A DNA stretch of 25,648 nt from CAUZSN01 sp963582345 (GTDB lineage Bacteria > Planctomycetota > Planctomycetia > Planctomycetales > Planctomycetaceae), in NCBI GenBank assembly GCA_963582345.1, contig CAUZSN010000031.1, positions 1 to 25,648 of the forward strand. Direction: 5' to 3'. The notes under the pieces were generated by a model, which saw only the letters and a list, made by a program, of their open reading frames with translations, was not told the DNA's origin and did not search any database. Position 1 is the stretch's first letter; the number at the start of each line of letters is the position of its first letter. A program made the position numbers and the translations under genes. This document shows, in pieces, positions 15,100 through 23,970 of the stretch.

Positions 15100-16353
15100 T
15101 CACAGGGAACAAAACTTCTTCACAATGACGGACGAATTGATTCCCAACATGCCAAAGGAGTTGTTCAAGATATAGTTCACATTTTTTTTCTGGCGAGGCT
15201 TATTGGCAACGATGTTTTTCAAACCGCACCTAGGATCCTGATGATCGAGATTAATTGTAGCGTGTACAATGCTGTCGTCAAAGGCAGGCAAATTGCCCAT
15301 CAGTTCCAGAGCGCCGGCCGCACCCATAGCATGCCCGATAAAGCTCTTGGTGTTGTTGATCGCTACGCCGGGATCGTCACCAAAGACGTCCCGCAGAGCC
15401 GTCGCTTCTTCGATATCGCCTTGCTCGGTCGCGGTGGCGTGCGTACTAATAATGTCAATTTGCTTCGGTTCTAGGCCAGCTCGCGACAAAGACAGCCGAA
15501 TGCATTCCGCCTGGCGTCCGGCATGCGGCAACACGAAATCAGTGGCGTCGGAATTCATGGCGTAGCCCACAATTTCACCGTAAATCTTGGCCCCGCGACG
15601 TATCGCGTCGGGCAATCTTTCGATAACACACAGTCCACCCCCTTCGGACACGACAATGCCGGTGCGATCTACGTCAAAAGGACGACAGGCCTTGGCAGGG
15701 TCCTGGTGAGTAGCCAATGCACTCTGGCTTTGAAAGCTAGCGAAGATACCGAACGTATGAATACTCTCCGAGACCCCACCGGCAATCACAAGGTCGACTT
15801 CGTTAAGACGTAACATCTGAGAAGCATGTATGAATCCAGCGTTTCCTGCTGCACAGGCCGCTCCTAACGTCAAATGCGGGCCGGTGATCTTAAGGCTTAA
15901 GGTGACCTCGCCCGCCGGATTGTTCGCCACCGTTCGCGGATTGTGGTGATGGGACCAGACGCTGGTGTCATACTCGAATTGAGATATTTCGTGGACTTCG
16001 TTCTCGGTTTCAACGTTGCCGTGCTCGGTGATCCCGATAAACACCCCGACGCGATCTTTGTGGACTAATTCCCAATCTAGTCCCGCATCTCGAACCGCCT
16101 CGTTGGCGCAGTAGACGGAGATCGAGCCGGCTCGCGTGCCGCGACGGACGTCCTTCCGCTTTTGGTACCGCAGAGTATCGAAGTTGCAAACACCAGCTAG
16201 AACCGGGCCCATGTAGCGAGTTTTGTATTGGACGACGCCGGACTTTCCGGACAAAATATTCGAGCGGAAGTCCTGTAGATTGTTTCCAAGCGGCGCGGTC
16301 AGACCGACACCCGTGATGACGATTCTCTCGCGGTCATTCTGAGGATCGTGCAT
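15100..16353 (-). CDS. Beta-ketoacyl synthase (FabF/KS-II-like), first gene of the acyl operon
   Basis: Condensing enzyme that extends an acyl chain with malonyl-ACP. The Cys-His-His triad is intact: C167 in LGAACAAGNAG, H305 in STHATATEQGD and H341 in IGHAMGAAG, with the lysine K336 in NNTKSF. The C-terminal NNSFGMLGINSS loop is also present. The length (417 aa) is typical of FabF. ATATEQGD replaces the common GTGT/GTST pattern, which marks a specialised KS clade and not the housekeeping FabF. The start is ATG 16353 (a TTG immediately precedes it in frame); GGAG lies 13 nt upstream. The 207-bp gap to the LRR gene should hold the operon promoter. No ketoreductase, dehydratase or acyltransferase is linked, so these functions must be borrowed from general fatty acid synthesis if needed. 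Confidence 0.92.
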   Translation of the reverse strand: MHDPQNDRERIVITGVGLTAPLGNNLQDFRSNILSGKSGVVQYKTRYMGPVLAGVCNFDTLRYQKRKDVRRGTRAGSISVYCANEAVRDAGLDWELVHKDRVGVFIGITEHGNVETENEVHEISQFEYDTSVWSHHHNPRTVANNPAGEVTLSLKITGPHLTLGAACAAGNAGFIHASQMLRLNEVDLVIAGGVSESIHTFGIFASFQSQSALATHQDPAKACRPFDVDRTGIVVSEGGGLCVIERLPDAIRRGAKIYGEIVGYAMNSDATDFVLPHAGRQAECIRLSLSRAGLEPKQIDIISTHATATEQGDIEEATALRDVFGDDPGVAINNTKSFIGHAMGAAGALELMGNLPAFDDSIVHATINLDHQDPRCGLKNIVANKPRQKKNVNYILNNSFGMLGINSSVIVKKFCSL

Positions 16354-16560
16354 CAAATGCTACCGTCTCCAGGACCTCGAATTCCACGTCGGTAAATATT
16401 TCCCATTCCGTCCCAAGCGCCGATGTCACGTTTATTGCTGGAAAGCGTTGTAAGAATGCGAGCCATATTGCGAACATTCAAACAACTTTACCATCAGTCG
16501 TCCACCAACAACACGAAAATGCCACCTGAACGCGGTGACTGGTGCACGAACCGATCAACA

Positions 16561-17607
16561 TCATGGAATGTCGCATCTCGGCATCAACTGTTTGAAATTT
16601 TCTTTACCCGCCCTGGTGATCTTGTCATTGCCCCGAACGTCCAGATATTGCAGATTGGTCAACCCCTTTAGATGCACCAGTCCAGCGTCACTGATATGAG
16701 TGTGGTAAAGGTCCAGGTACTTCAGCTTCGTCAATCCCTTCAGGTGCACCAGCCCGACGTCGGTGATCTGTGTGTCGCTGAGGTGTAGCCGTTGAAGTTC
16801 GGTCAATCCTCTTAGATGCACCAGACCAGCATCGCTGACCAGTCGGTGGTGGAGCGTGAGCTCTTGCAGCTTGCTCAATCCAGTCAAATGCACCAACCCG
16901 ACATCGGTGACCTGGGTGCCGCTGAGGTCCAACGTTTGAAGATTGATCAATGCCGCCAGATGAGCCAGTCCGGCATTGGTGACCTGGGAGTAGTTCAGAT
17001 CCAGTGTTTGGAGTTTGGTCAGTCCTTGCAGACTTACCAATTCGGCACCGGTGACATGAGTGCCGGTGAGGATCAGCGTTCGGAGCTTCGTCATTCCCTT
17101 TAGGTGCACCAGGCCAACGTCTGTAACTTCGGTGTAGCCGAGGTCTAGCATTCGAAGCTTGGTCAATATCGCCAGATGCGTCAGCCCGGCGTCGCTAACT
17201 AGGGTGCCGCTGAGATCCAACGTTTGGAGTTTAGTCAATCGCGTGAGATGCTCCAGCCCAGCGTCGCTAACTAGGGTGCCGTAGAGATCCAGAATTTTGA
17301 GATTGCTTAATCCCTTCAAGTGTGCCAAGCCGGCGTCAGTGATCTTGGTGCCGCGATAGTCCACTTCGACAACCGGCTTATCTGGACTCTTTTCATCAAC
17401 CTTGATTATTCCACTCAATTTCTGAATCTCGGCGATAGCCCGATCCTGTGTTAGGCCCGGTTCGGTGGTCAGTTCTTTTTCTGCTCCATGGACGACATCT
17501 GCAGCGTTCGTTGCAGCCATGTCACTGGAACCCCATACGCCAATTGCAGCGACCATCGACAGACCGGTTACAACAAACGACCGGAAAATACAACTCGCAG
17601 TTTCCAT
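16561..17607 (-). CDS. Secreted leucine-rich repeat protein
   Basis: 348 residues. The N-terminus is a signal peptide (hydrophobic about residues 8-25, likely cleavage near 33-37), then a ~45-residue linker. Ten tandem 24-residue repeats run from residue 83 to 322 with consensus DLxGTxVTDAGLxHLxGLTxLxxL, followed by a degenerate capping unit ending PRCDIP. Such solenoids usually mediate protein-protein binding outside the cytoplasm; no catalytic domain is present. ATG 17607 is preferred because GGAG (17617-17620) is 9 nt upstream; a GTG at 17643 would add twelve residues. The coding DNA is correspondingly a 72-bp tandem repeat array, prone to unit gain or loss. It is on the same strand as, and 207 bp upstream of, the ketosynthase operon. 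Confidence 0.9.
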   Translation of the reverse strand: METASCIFRSFVVTGLSMVAAIGVWGSSDMAATNAADVVHGAEKELTTEPGLTQDRAIAEIQKLSGIIKVDEKSPDKPVVEVDYRGTKITDAGLAHLKGLSNLKILDLYGTLVSDAGLEHLTRLTKLQTLDLSGTLVSDAGLTHLAILTKLRMLDLGYTEVTDVGLVHLKGMTKLRTLILTGTHVTGAELVSLQGLTKLQTLDLNYSQVTNAGLAHLAALINLQTLDLSGTQVTDVGLVHLTGLSKLQELTLHHRLVSDAGLVHLRGLTELQRLHLSDTQITDVGLVHLKGLTKLKYLDLYHTHISDAGLVHLKGLTNLQYLDVRGNDKITRAGKENFKQLMPRCDIP

Positions 17608-18188
17608 GTGAGTAGACTCCGAATTCAGGAAGTGATTCTGCACCGATTCTCACAGAACTTCGTGACGTATTGTAATCCGCTCGTCAACCGAACTCCAGAA
17701 GCTGAATATGGGCGATTCGACCACCTTGGACATTCGACTACGAAGACCAGAACTGGCAACTCTTGTACAACCAAGCTGCGCTATTGAATTGGGTTGACGG
17801 GAAGACTGCGATGTTCATCTTAGGCTTAAGAATCCATTTGTGGTATTTTCCAGAAAAGCAAACATCACAGCCAAAAAACGCCTCACTTTACCCGCCTGCT
17901 TCTTGAATATGGAAGAAACTCGCTCTTTATACAAAAAAGGCGATGTGGATGGCGCCATGTTGGTCTACAGAACACAAAATGTGCGTGAACGTCAAAATCC
18001 GTAGAAATTCCGAGTTTGCAATCTGTCTGATCTTAACAAGTTAGGACTGGCGGCTGTCTGAGAGAAACGCCTGGCGGGTCGAGCGTGCTCTGATTGAAAT
18101 GCCGCACCGACACTTCCATATATCGAATCAGAGGTGCCGGTTTTGGCACGACCGCTACTTGGCTTACAAAAAAGCGGTATCCGTATCG
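17608..18188. other. Gene-free 581 bp upstream of the LRR gene
   Basis: Besides the LRR gene's promoter region, only short frames are present. A 31-codon frame at 17909 and a 72-codon frame on the minus strand (17992-18210) show no family character. The right-hand part may be decayed 5' sequence of the CBS-domain remnant. Confidence 0.4.
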
Positions 18189-18504
18189 TAAACCTTTGTA
18201 CTATCACCATCGGAGCTACTGGACGCCAGGTTACCCGAAGAATTGATGGCTATCTTCTCTCGAACGTTCTCATCAACTGGCCCTCAGCAAGAATGTATCC
18301 CCGCATGGCTACCAGCACGGAATTCTTGCTAGCGTCGCCCACGAAAACTCATATTGTGAAATCCTGCCCGTCATGAACAATGACAGTCGACTGCTTGGCA
18401 TCATCCGACCGGAAGACTTGCACCGAGTTCTCGACAACGACGTCCCACCGCAATTACTGAAGAGCTTTTTGTTGGTTTTTCCTCACTGCCAATCGCTGCA
18501 ATAA
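18189..18504 (+). pseudogene. Decayed CBS-domain protein fragment
   Basis: Two overlapping reading frames each show part of a CBS-like domain. From 18189 one frame gives PEELMAIFSRTFSS. The +1-shifted frame (18247-18504) gives ILASVAHENSYCEILPVMNN, then DSRLLGIIRPEDLHRVL, which is the strand-helix pattern of a CBS domain C-terminal half, and stops at TAA 18502-18504. No start codon precedes the domain in frame. CBS domains bind adenine nucleotides and occur in ClC chloride channels, transporters and IMP dehydrogenase; the parent gene cannot be identified. Frameshift and missing N-terminus point to a dead gene. Confidence 0.45.
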
Positions 18505-18600
18505 AACTCCCAACAACAAGGCTCACAAGCGTCCATGAACGCTCTTCGGTCTAAATTTCCGCCTGAATCAATTCCATCGCACTACCCGCTGTTGCATTTC

Positions 18601-20220
18601 TCACACGATAACATGAGGGATATGTTGTGCCTGCTGGGGATCTGTTTTCGGAAAGTCGCTGCGAAAATGCACTCCACGACTTTCGGTACGGGTGGCCGCG
18701 GAAGCAATCATCAATCGAGACACTAACAGTAAGTTCTGGAATTCCCAGCCGCGTGGCTCGAAAAACTCACGTGTCGACACATATCGATCCCAAAAGTCGA
18801 CCCGTTCGGCGGCGTCTTTCAATCCATCGGCATTGCGCTGAATCCCCACGTTTCGCCACATTAGGCTGTTAAGCGAATTGCCCAAATCGACCAGATTCAG
18901 TTCCTCGTCATCACCTTCAGGCTCAGACCAGTCCGAAACCAACGGTACCACGTTGAAGTCATCCGATTGATCCATTGCTAACCGCGACGCCTCCTGTCCA
19001 GCTCGCAACCCAAAAACGAGTCCCTCCAACAAGCTATTAGACCCCAAGCGGTTCGCACCATGCAATCCGCTAGCCGAGACCTCGCCAACAGCCCACAGTC
19101 CAGCCAATGTAGTACGGCCACAATCATCGATCGACAGCCCGCCGATGATGTAGTGCGCGCCCGGACGAACAGGAATCAGATCGCAGGTAATATCTATTCC
19201 GAATTCGGCGCAAACCTTACCAACATGGGGAAATCGGTCCAGAATCAATTGCCGGTCAAGATGCTTCAGATCTAGGTAGACACAGGGATGCCGAGTCTTA
19301 GTCATTTGGTCGTTGATCGCTCGGCTGACGACATCTCGAGGTGCTAATTCAAAAGCGAGGTCATATTCATCCATAAAACGATCCCCATGACAATTGCGCA
19401 AGTATGCGCCTTCGCCTCGCACGGCTTCGGAAATTAAGTGACGAGCACTGCCGGCGATGTACAGTACGGTAGGATGGAACTGCATGAATTCCATGTCACG
19501 TAATTCAGCACCAGCCCGGAACCCGATGGCGTGACCGTCGGCGGTCGCGATTTCTGGATTTGTCGATTCGCGGTAAATCCGTCCGGCTCCGCCGGTGGCC
19601 AGGATCGTCTGTTTAGCCCAAATAAAGGTCTTTCCGAATTGCTGGCTCCAAACGAGAGCTCCGCGACATGCATCATGCTGAGTCAACAAGTCAATAGTGA
19701 AGGTTGTTTCCCAGATTTGGATGGAATGCACATCCCGAATGCGCTTAATCATGGCCCGCATTAATTCTTTTCCAGTCGCATCACCCAACGCGTGGGCCAC
19801 TCGACGATGGCTGTGTCCACCTTCCCGAGTCAGTGCGATTTCACCGTTAAGTTTGTCGAATTGCGTGCCGAATTGAATCAGTTCGTGAATTCGTTCGGGG
19901 GCCTCGCGGACGACCATCTCGACAATCGCGCGGTCACACATACCTTTTCCTGCGGCGATGGTATCAGCAGCGTGACTGGCAACATTGTCCAACGGATCTA
20001 GTACGCCGGCGATACCGCCTTGGGCATACGCGCTATTCGATTGTGATAGAACATCTTTAGTCACAACAATGACGTGCAGTCCGGGATCGACTGCCAACGC
20101 CGCGCGAATTCCCGCGATTCCGCCACCAATAATCAGTACGTCGGCAAATGTGTGCGGTACACGCTTCGGATCGAAGCGGGATAGATAACGACGCTTTGGA
20201 GTAACTTGAAAACGTTTCAA
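18601..20220 (-). CDS. nadB: NadB, L-aspartate oxidase
   Basis: FAD enzyme of the succinate dehydrogenase/fumarate reductase flavoprotein family that oxidises L-aspartate to iminoaspartate, the first step of de novo NAD synthesis before NadA. Landmarks in the 539 residues are the FAD loop IGGGIAG (31-37), SNSAYAQGGIAG (61-72), TREGGHSHRR (131-140), MEFMQFHPT (243-251), the active-site region RGEGA (268-272) and APRD (293-296), HYIIGG (356-361), and HGANRLGSNSLLEG (387-400). The start is TTG 20220, without an obvious Shine-Dalgarno sequence; no better start precedes the conserved RVPHTFADV region. It is divergent from the SNF2 gene. No nadA or nadC is in the window. Confidence 0.93.
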   Translation of the reverse strand: MKRFQVTPKRRYLSRFDPKRVPHTFADVLIIGGGIAGIRAALAVDPGLHVIVVTKDVLSQSNSAYAQGGIAGVLDPLDNVASHAADTIAAGKGMCDRAIVEMVVREAPERIHELIQFGTQFDKLNGEIALTREGGHSHRRVAHALGDATGKELMRAMIKRIRDVHSIQIWETTFTIDLLTQHDACRGALVWSQQFGKTFIWAKQTILATGGAGRIYRESTNPEIATADGHAIGFRAGAELRDMEFMQFHPTVLYIAGSARHLISEAVRGEGAYLRNCHGDRFMDEYDLAFELAPRDVVSRAINDQMTKTRHPCVYLDLKHLDRQLILDRFPHVGKVCAEFGIDITCDLIPVRPGAHYIIGGLSIDDCGRTTLAGLWAVGEVSASGLHGANRLGSNSLLEGLVFGLRAGQEASRLAMDQSDDFNVVPLVSDWSEPEGDDEELNLVDLGNSLNSLMWRNVGIQRNADGLKDAAERVDFWDRYVSTREFFEPRGWEFQNLLLVSRLMIASAATRTESRGVHFRSDFPKTDPQQAQHIPHVIV

Positions 20221-20594
20221 AGGACTAAATCACTTGAACAGGCAGAGGAATTGTGAACTGTATGCAAGATTATGCGCTTATTTATGGTAGCAATAAATGT
20301 AAAATTAGGCTTTGTACTGAGGGCATTTTAGTTTGTCCGACCGTTTGTGCACACTTCGTCGCAAATTCCGCAAATGATTTCCGTTTTGCGGTGAGAAATT
20401 CCCCCCTTGGGCTGGCCAAATCGGACAAAATTTCGATACGCTTGCCAGAAGTGCTCTCGCAAATTGCGAACCTAGTGAATGTTGGTGGCCCGACGCCCGA
20501 ATGCATACCACTTCATTCGATTCACATTTTGGACTATCGATACTCGAAACTCCACAATGTCGCATAGGTTGCGCACAGAGGTGAGGATTTATCC
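20221..20594. promoter_or_regulatory. Divergent nadB/SNF2 intergenic region with an inverted repeat
   Basis: 374 bp hold the promoters of both genes. CCGCAAA (20368-20374) and TTTGCGG (20385-20391) form an inverted repeat with a 10-base spacer, a possible operator. GCAAAT also appears as a close direct repeat at 20361-20366 and 20370-20375. GAGGTGAGGA at ~20578-20587 is the ribosome site of the SNF2 gene. I do not recognise a known NAD-repressor operator. Confidence 0.35.
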
Positions 20595-23500
20595 GTGACG
20601 CTATCCGAATTCTTGGAGTGTGATTTTCGCGGAGACATTCGCTTCCGAGGTGCTGCTTATCTGCAAACGGAGCGAGTCGCTATCACCCGCGTAACGAGCG
20701 AGCGAGTCGACGCTGTGGTGCGCGACGGCACCGATTATCAAACACAGTTACTTCGCCAGAACGACCAGTTACGCATGTCCTGCACGTGTTCCAAGGGCAA
20801 ACGCCCGGACACCAACTGTAAACATCTTTGGGCAACCATTCTGGCGGTCGACGAGGGTAGCATTCTGGCTGGATCTCCTAAACCAGGCTATATTCCTCCA
20901 TTCACTGTCGATTCAAAATCAATTGACTTCGCCGATGATATTTTCGCTGAAGATTTTCCTGGTGATTTATTTCAACTATCAGAGTCACCTCGACGAAAAC
21001 GTTCGAACTCTTCTATCGCGCTGCCACGGAGGGAATGGGAGGTTAGTCTGGACCAGTTGCGGAAAAAACTGGAAGGGACCGATTCTGAATCAACAGCAGC
21101 AGTCCGTTGCCGAGAAATCGATTACGTGATCGACCTTGAACAAAGCCAGCATGATCGCCAACTCGTAATTGACGTATTGCAACGGCAGCGACGCAACGAC
21201 GGTCAATGGGGCAAGAAAAAACCGCTCAAGCTACGTCCGAGCCAACTGAACGAAGTAGACCACGAAGCCGACCGTCATATTCTTGCTTGCCTATTCGGCG
21301 GCACGGCAGTCAGCACAAACTGGCACGCTCAACAAGCTGACCTTCAAACTGCGGTCCACCGGTTTCAAGTGCCTCACGAATTGTGCGATCTTCTGTTGCC
21401 CATGATGTGTGCGACAGGGCGTGTCCGATTCCCTGAAATGGACGAGTCGAGCCAGGAATCTTTGGTATGGGACGATGGCCCGGCATGGGAATTCCGCATG
21501 AAGTTGGTTGTCGATGACACACAACAGTTATGGCGACTGGAAGGCTTACTTCGACGCGAACCTGATATTTTGTCATTGGAACACGCACGACTTGTCGTCC
21601 CTGGTGGTTTGGTGTTGACCAACACACATATCAGTCGACTCGAAGATTGTGGTGCATTCGAATGGGTCGACTTGCTGCGGCACAATCAATCATTCACCGT
21701 TCCGGCGGGTGAGGAGAACGACTTCGTGGACCAGCTAATGTATATGCCGGCGCTGCCGCCACTAGAACTCCCTGCAGAACTTCGATTGCAAGAATTGCGC
21801 CCGACACCAATTCCCCATTTAGTCATCCAGTCACCGCCGGGCTCGCAGTGGCATCACGAACGATTGCAGGGGGATGTTTACTTCGAGTACCTCGGGACAT
21901 TGATTCGCGGCTCCAGCCGGCAGGGAACAATTGTCCAGCGTGATCAGGGCCGATGCCTCTTGCGAGACCGACCATATGAAGATCAAGCATGGTCGCAATT
22001 GGAGGCTCACGGATTTCGACGAGTTTTGAATCGGCGAGCAAACGGTCACGACATTGAAATTCGCGGCCGCGACCTGGGAGCTGCTGTGCGTTCCATCATC
22101 GGACTTGACTGGAAGATTCGCGCTGAAGGACAGCAAGTCCGACAACCTGCGGAATTGCGATTTCGGGTCAAATCCGGGATTGACTGGTTCGAATTGCACG
22201 CCGACATTGACTTCGAGGGACGAACGCTGCCGTTCCCGGAACTACTTTCGGCACTGACGCGAGGAGACAGCACGGTACGACTTGACGACGGCTCGATCGG
22301 GATCATCCCCGAAGACTGGTTCCGCGAGTACGGGCTGTTAGGGAGCTTGGGTGTCGCCGACGACGAGCACGTGCGCTTTGCTACCAGCCAAGTGGGACTG
22401 CTGGACGCCCTGCTGGCCAGTCAGAAGTCCGTTGATTACGACTCGAAATTCAATGATATCCGTGAGAAACTGCAAACGTTTGGCGGAATCTCCACAGTCA
22501 GCGAACCTGATGGATTTGACGGCGAACTACGCCGGTACCAACGCGAAGGACTCGGTTGGTTGAACTTTCTTCGAGAGTTCAGCTTCGGCGGCTGCCTGGC
22601 GGACGACATGGGGCTGGGAAAAACAGTGCAAATGTTGGCCGCGCTCCAGATTCGTCATCAGAAAAGAAATGATAAACGAAGACCCTCGCTGATTATCGTT
22701 CCCAAATCGCTGCTGTTTAATTGGCAGCAGGAATGCACTCGATTCACACCGTCGTTGAAGGTGCTGCAATATATCGGTATGGATCGCGGCCGACTGAGAG
22801 CTGATTTCTTCGAATACGACATCGTCCTGACAACGTATGGAACGTTGCGGCGAGACGTGCTCGAGCTAAAGGATATTGCTTTTGACTACGTCATTCTTGA
22901 CGAAGCACAGACGATCAAGAATGCAGGTTCACAAACCGCGAAGGCTTCGCGATTGTTGCAAGCGCAACATCGCGTGGCACTGAGCGGCACACCAATAGAA
23001 AATCACTTAAGCGATTTATGGTCGATTTTTGAGTTCCTCAATCCGGGTATGCTAGGACACAGCTCAATCTTCAAACTATTCGCGACCGAATCTATCGATG
23101 GGCCGTCGCGCAAAATTTTGGCACAAGGACTATGCCCATTCATTCTGCGACGCACCAAAGCTCAGGTCGCCAGCGAACTGCCTGAAAAGGTCGAGCAAAC
23201 GATTTACTGCGAGATGGGAGACAAACAACACCGCCTTTACCAGCAGATGCGTGATCATTACCATCATTCATTGATGGGACTCATTGAGCATCAGGGCTTG
23301 AAAAAATCAAAAATTCACGTGCTTGAGGCTTTGTTGCGGCTCAGACAGATAGCCTGCCATCCAGCGCTTTTGGACAAAACGTCTCAGCACGAAACGTCGG
23401 CGAAGCTTGACGTTCTTTGTCCGCATCTTGAAGAGTTGTTTGCGGAAGGACACAAGTCACTTGTGTTTTCCCAATTCACTAGCATGTTAGCAATCGTCAA

Positions 23501-23903
23501 ACAACACCTCGATTTGCGAAAAATCACGTACGAATACCTGGACGGCAAAACTCGCAATCGTCAAGCCGTGATTGAACGTTTCCAGACTGATTCCGATTGC
23601 GGGGTGTTTCTAATCAGCCTCAAAGCGGGTGGCTTGGGCTTAAACTTGACCGCGGCTGATTACGTGTTCTTATTGGACCCGTGGTGGAATCCTGCCGTCG
23701 AGGCACAGGCGATTGACCGTGCTCATCGAGTCGGTCAAACTCGTCAAGTCTTCGCCTATCGGCTGATTTGCCGCGACACGGTCGAGGAAAAGATCGCGAA
23801 ACTGCAACACAAAAAGCGTGACCTCGCCGATGCAATTCTCCAGGAAAACAACCGCATGTTGAACGACCTTTCGGTTGAAGATCTGAATTTGCTGCTGTCG
23901 TGA
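20595..23903 (+). CDS. SWIM zinc-finger SNF2-family ATPase (HepA/RapA-like helicase superfamily)
   Basis: Large cytoplasmic DNA-dependent ATPase of 1102 aa. The N-terminus carries a SWIM zinc motif, C63-x-C65 then C75-x-H77. A long middle region of about 550 residues has no motif I recognise. The SNF2 engine follows: DDMGLGKTVQ (670-679, K676), DEAQ (769-772), SGTPIENHLSDLWSIFEFL, then the second RecA lobe with FSQFTSML, LISLKAGGLGLNLT, DPWWNPAVEAQAIDRAHR and GQTRQV. The C-terminus is the usual short helical tail. Such proteins translocate on duplex DNA and remodel protein-DNA complexes; bacterial SWIM-SNF2 members are common but mostly uncharacterised. The start is GTG 20595 with AGGA about 7-8 nt upstream. 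Confidence 0.93.
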   Translation: MTLSEFLECDFRGDIRFRGAAYLQTERVAITRVTSERVDAVVRDGTDYQTQLLRQNDQLRMSCTCSKGKRPDTNCKHLWATILAVDEGSILAGSPKPGYIPPFTVDSKSIDFADDIFAEDFPGDLFQLSESPRRKRSNSSIALPRREWEVSLDQLRKKLEGTDSESTAAVRCREIDYVIDLEQSQHDRQLVIDVLQRQRRNDGQWGKKKPLKLRPSQLNEVDHEADRHILACLFGGTAVSTNWHAQQADLQTAVHRFQVPHELCDLLLPMMCATGRVRFPEMDESSQESLVWDDGPAWEFRMKLVVDDTQQLWRLEGLLRREPDILSLEHARLVVPGGLVLTNTHISRLEDCGAFEWVDLLRHNQSFTVPAGEENDFVDQLMYMPALPPLELPAELRLQELRPTPIPHLVIQSPPGSQWHHERLQGDVYFEYLGTLIRGSSRQGTIVQRDQGRCLLRDRPYEDQAWSQLEAHGFRRVLNRRANGHDIEIRGRDLGAAVRSIIGLDWKIRAEGQQVRQPAELRFRVKSGIDWFELHADIDFEGRTLPFPELLSALTRGDSTVRLDDGSIGIIPEDWFREYGLLGSLGVADDEHVRFATSQVGLLDALLASQKSVDYDSKFNDIREKLQTFGGISTVSEPDGFDGELRRYQREGLGWLNFLREFSFGGCLADDMGLGKTVQMLAALQIRHQKRNDKRRPSLIIVPKSLLFNWQQECTRFTPSLKVLQYIGMDRGRLRADFFEYDIVLTTYGTLRRDVLELKDIAFDYVILDEAQTIKNAGSQTAKASRLLQAQHRVALSGTPIENHLSDLWSIFEFLNPGMLGHSSIFKLFATESIDGPSRKILAQGLCPFILRRTKAQVASELPEKVEQTIYCEMGDKQHRLYQQMRDHYHHSLMGLIEHQGLKKSKIHVLEALLRLRQIACHPALLDKTSQHETSAKLDVLCPHLEELFAEGHKSLVFSQFTSMLAIVKQHLDLRKITYEYLDGKTRNRQAVIERFQTDSDCGVFLISLKAGGLGLNLTAADYVFLLDPWWNPAVEAQAIDRAHRVGQTRQVFAYRLICRDTVEEKIAKLQHKKRDLADAILQENNRMLNDLSVEDLNLLLS

Positions 23904-23970
23904 ATCCTCAGGCTTCGAATCGAGAAATGTTGTCAACGTCGCTGAGTAATTGACTGACGAGTTGAGTCAT

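Noticed and set aside
17909..18001. 31-codon frame starting MEETRSLYKKGD
   Set aside because: Too short, no ribosome site and no similarity that I recognise.
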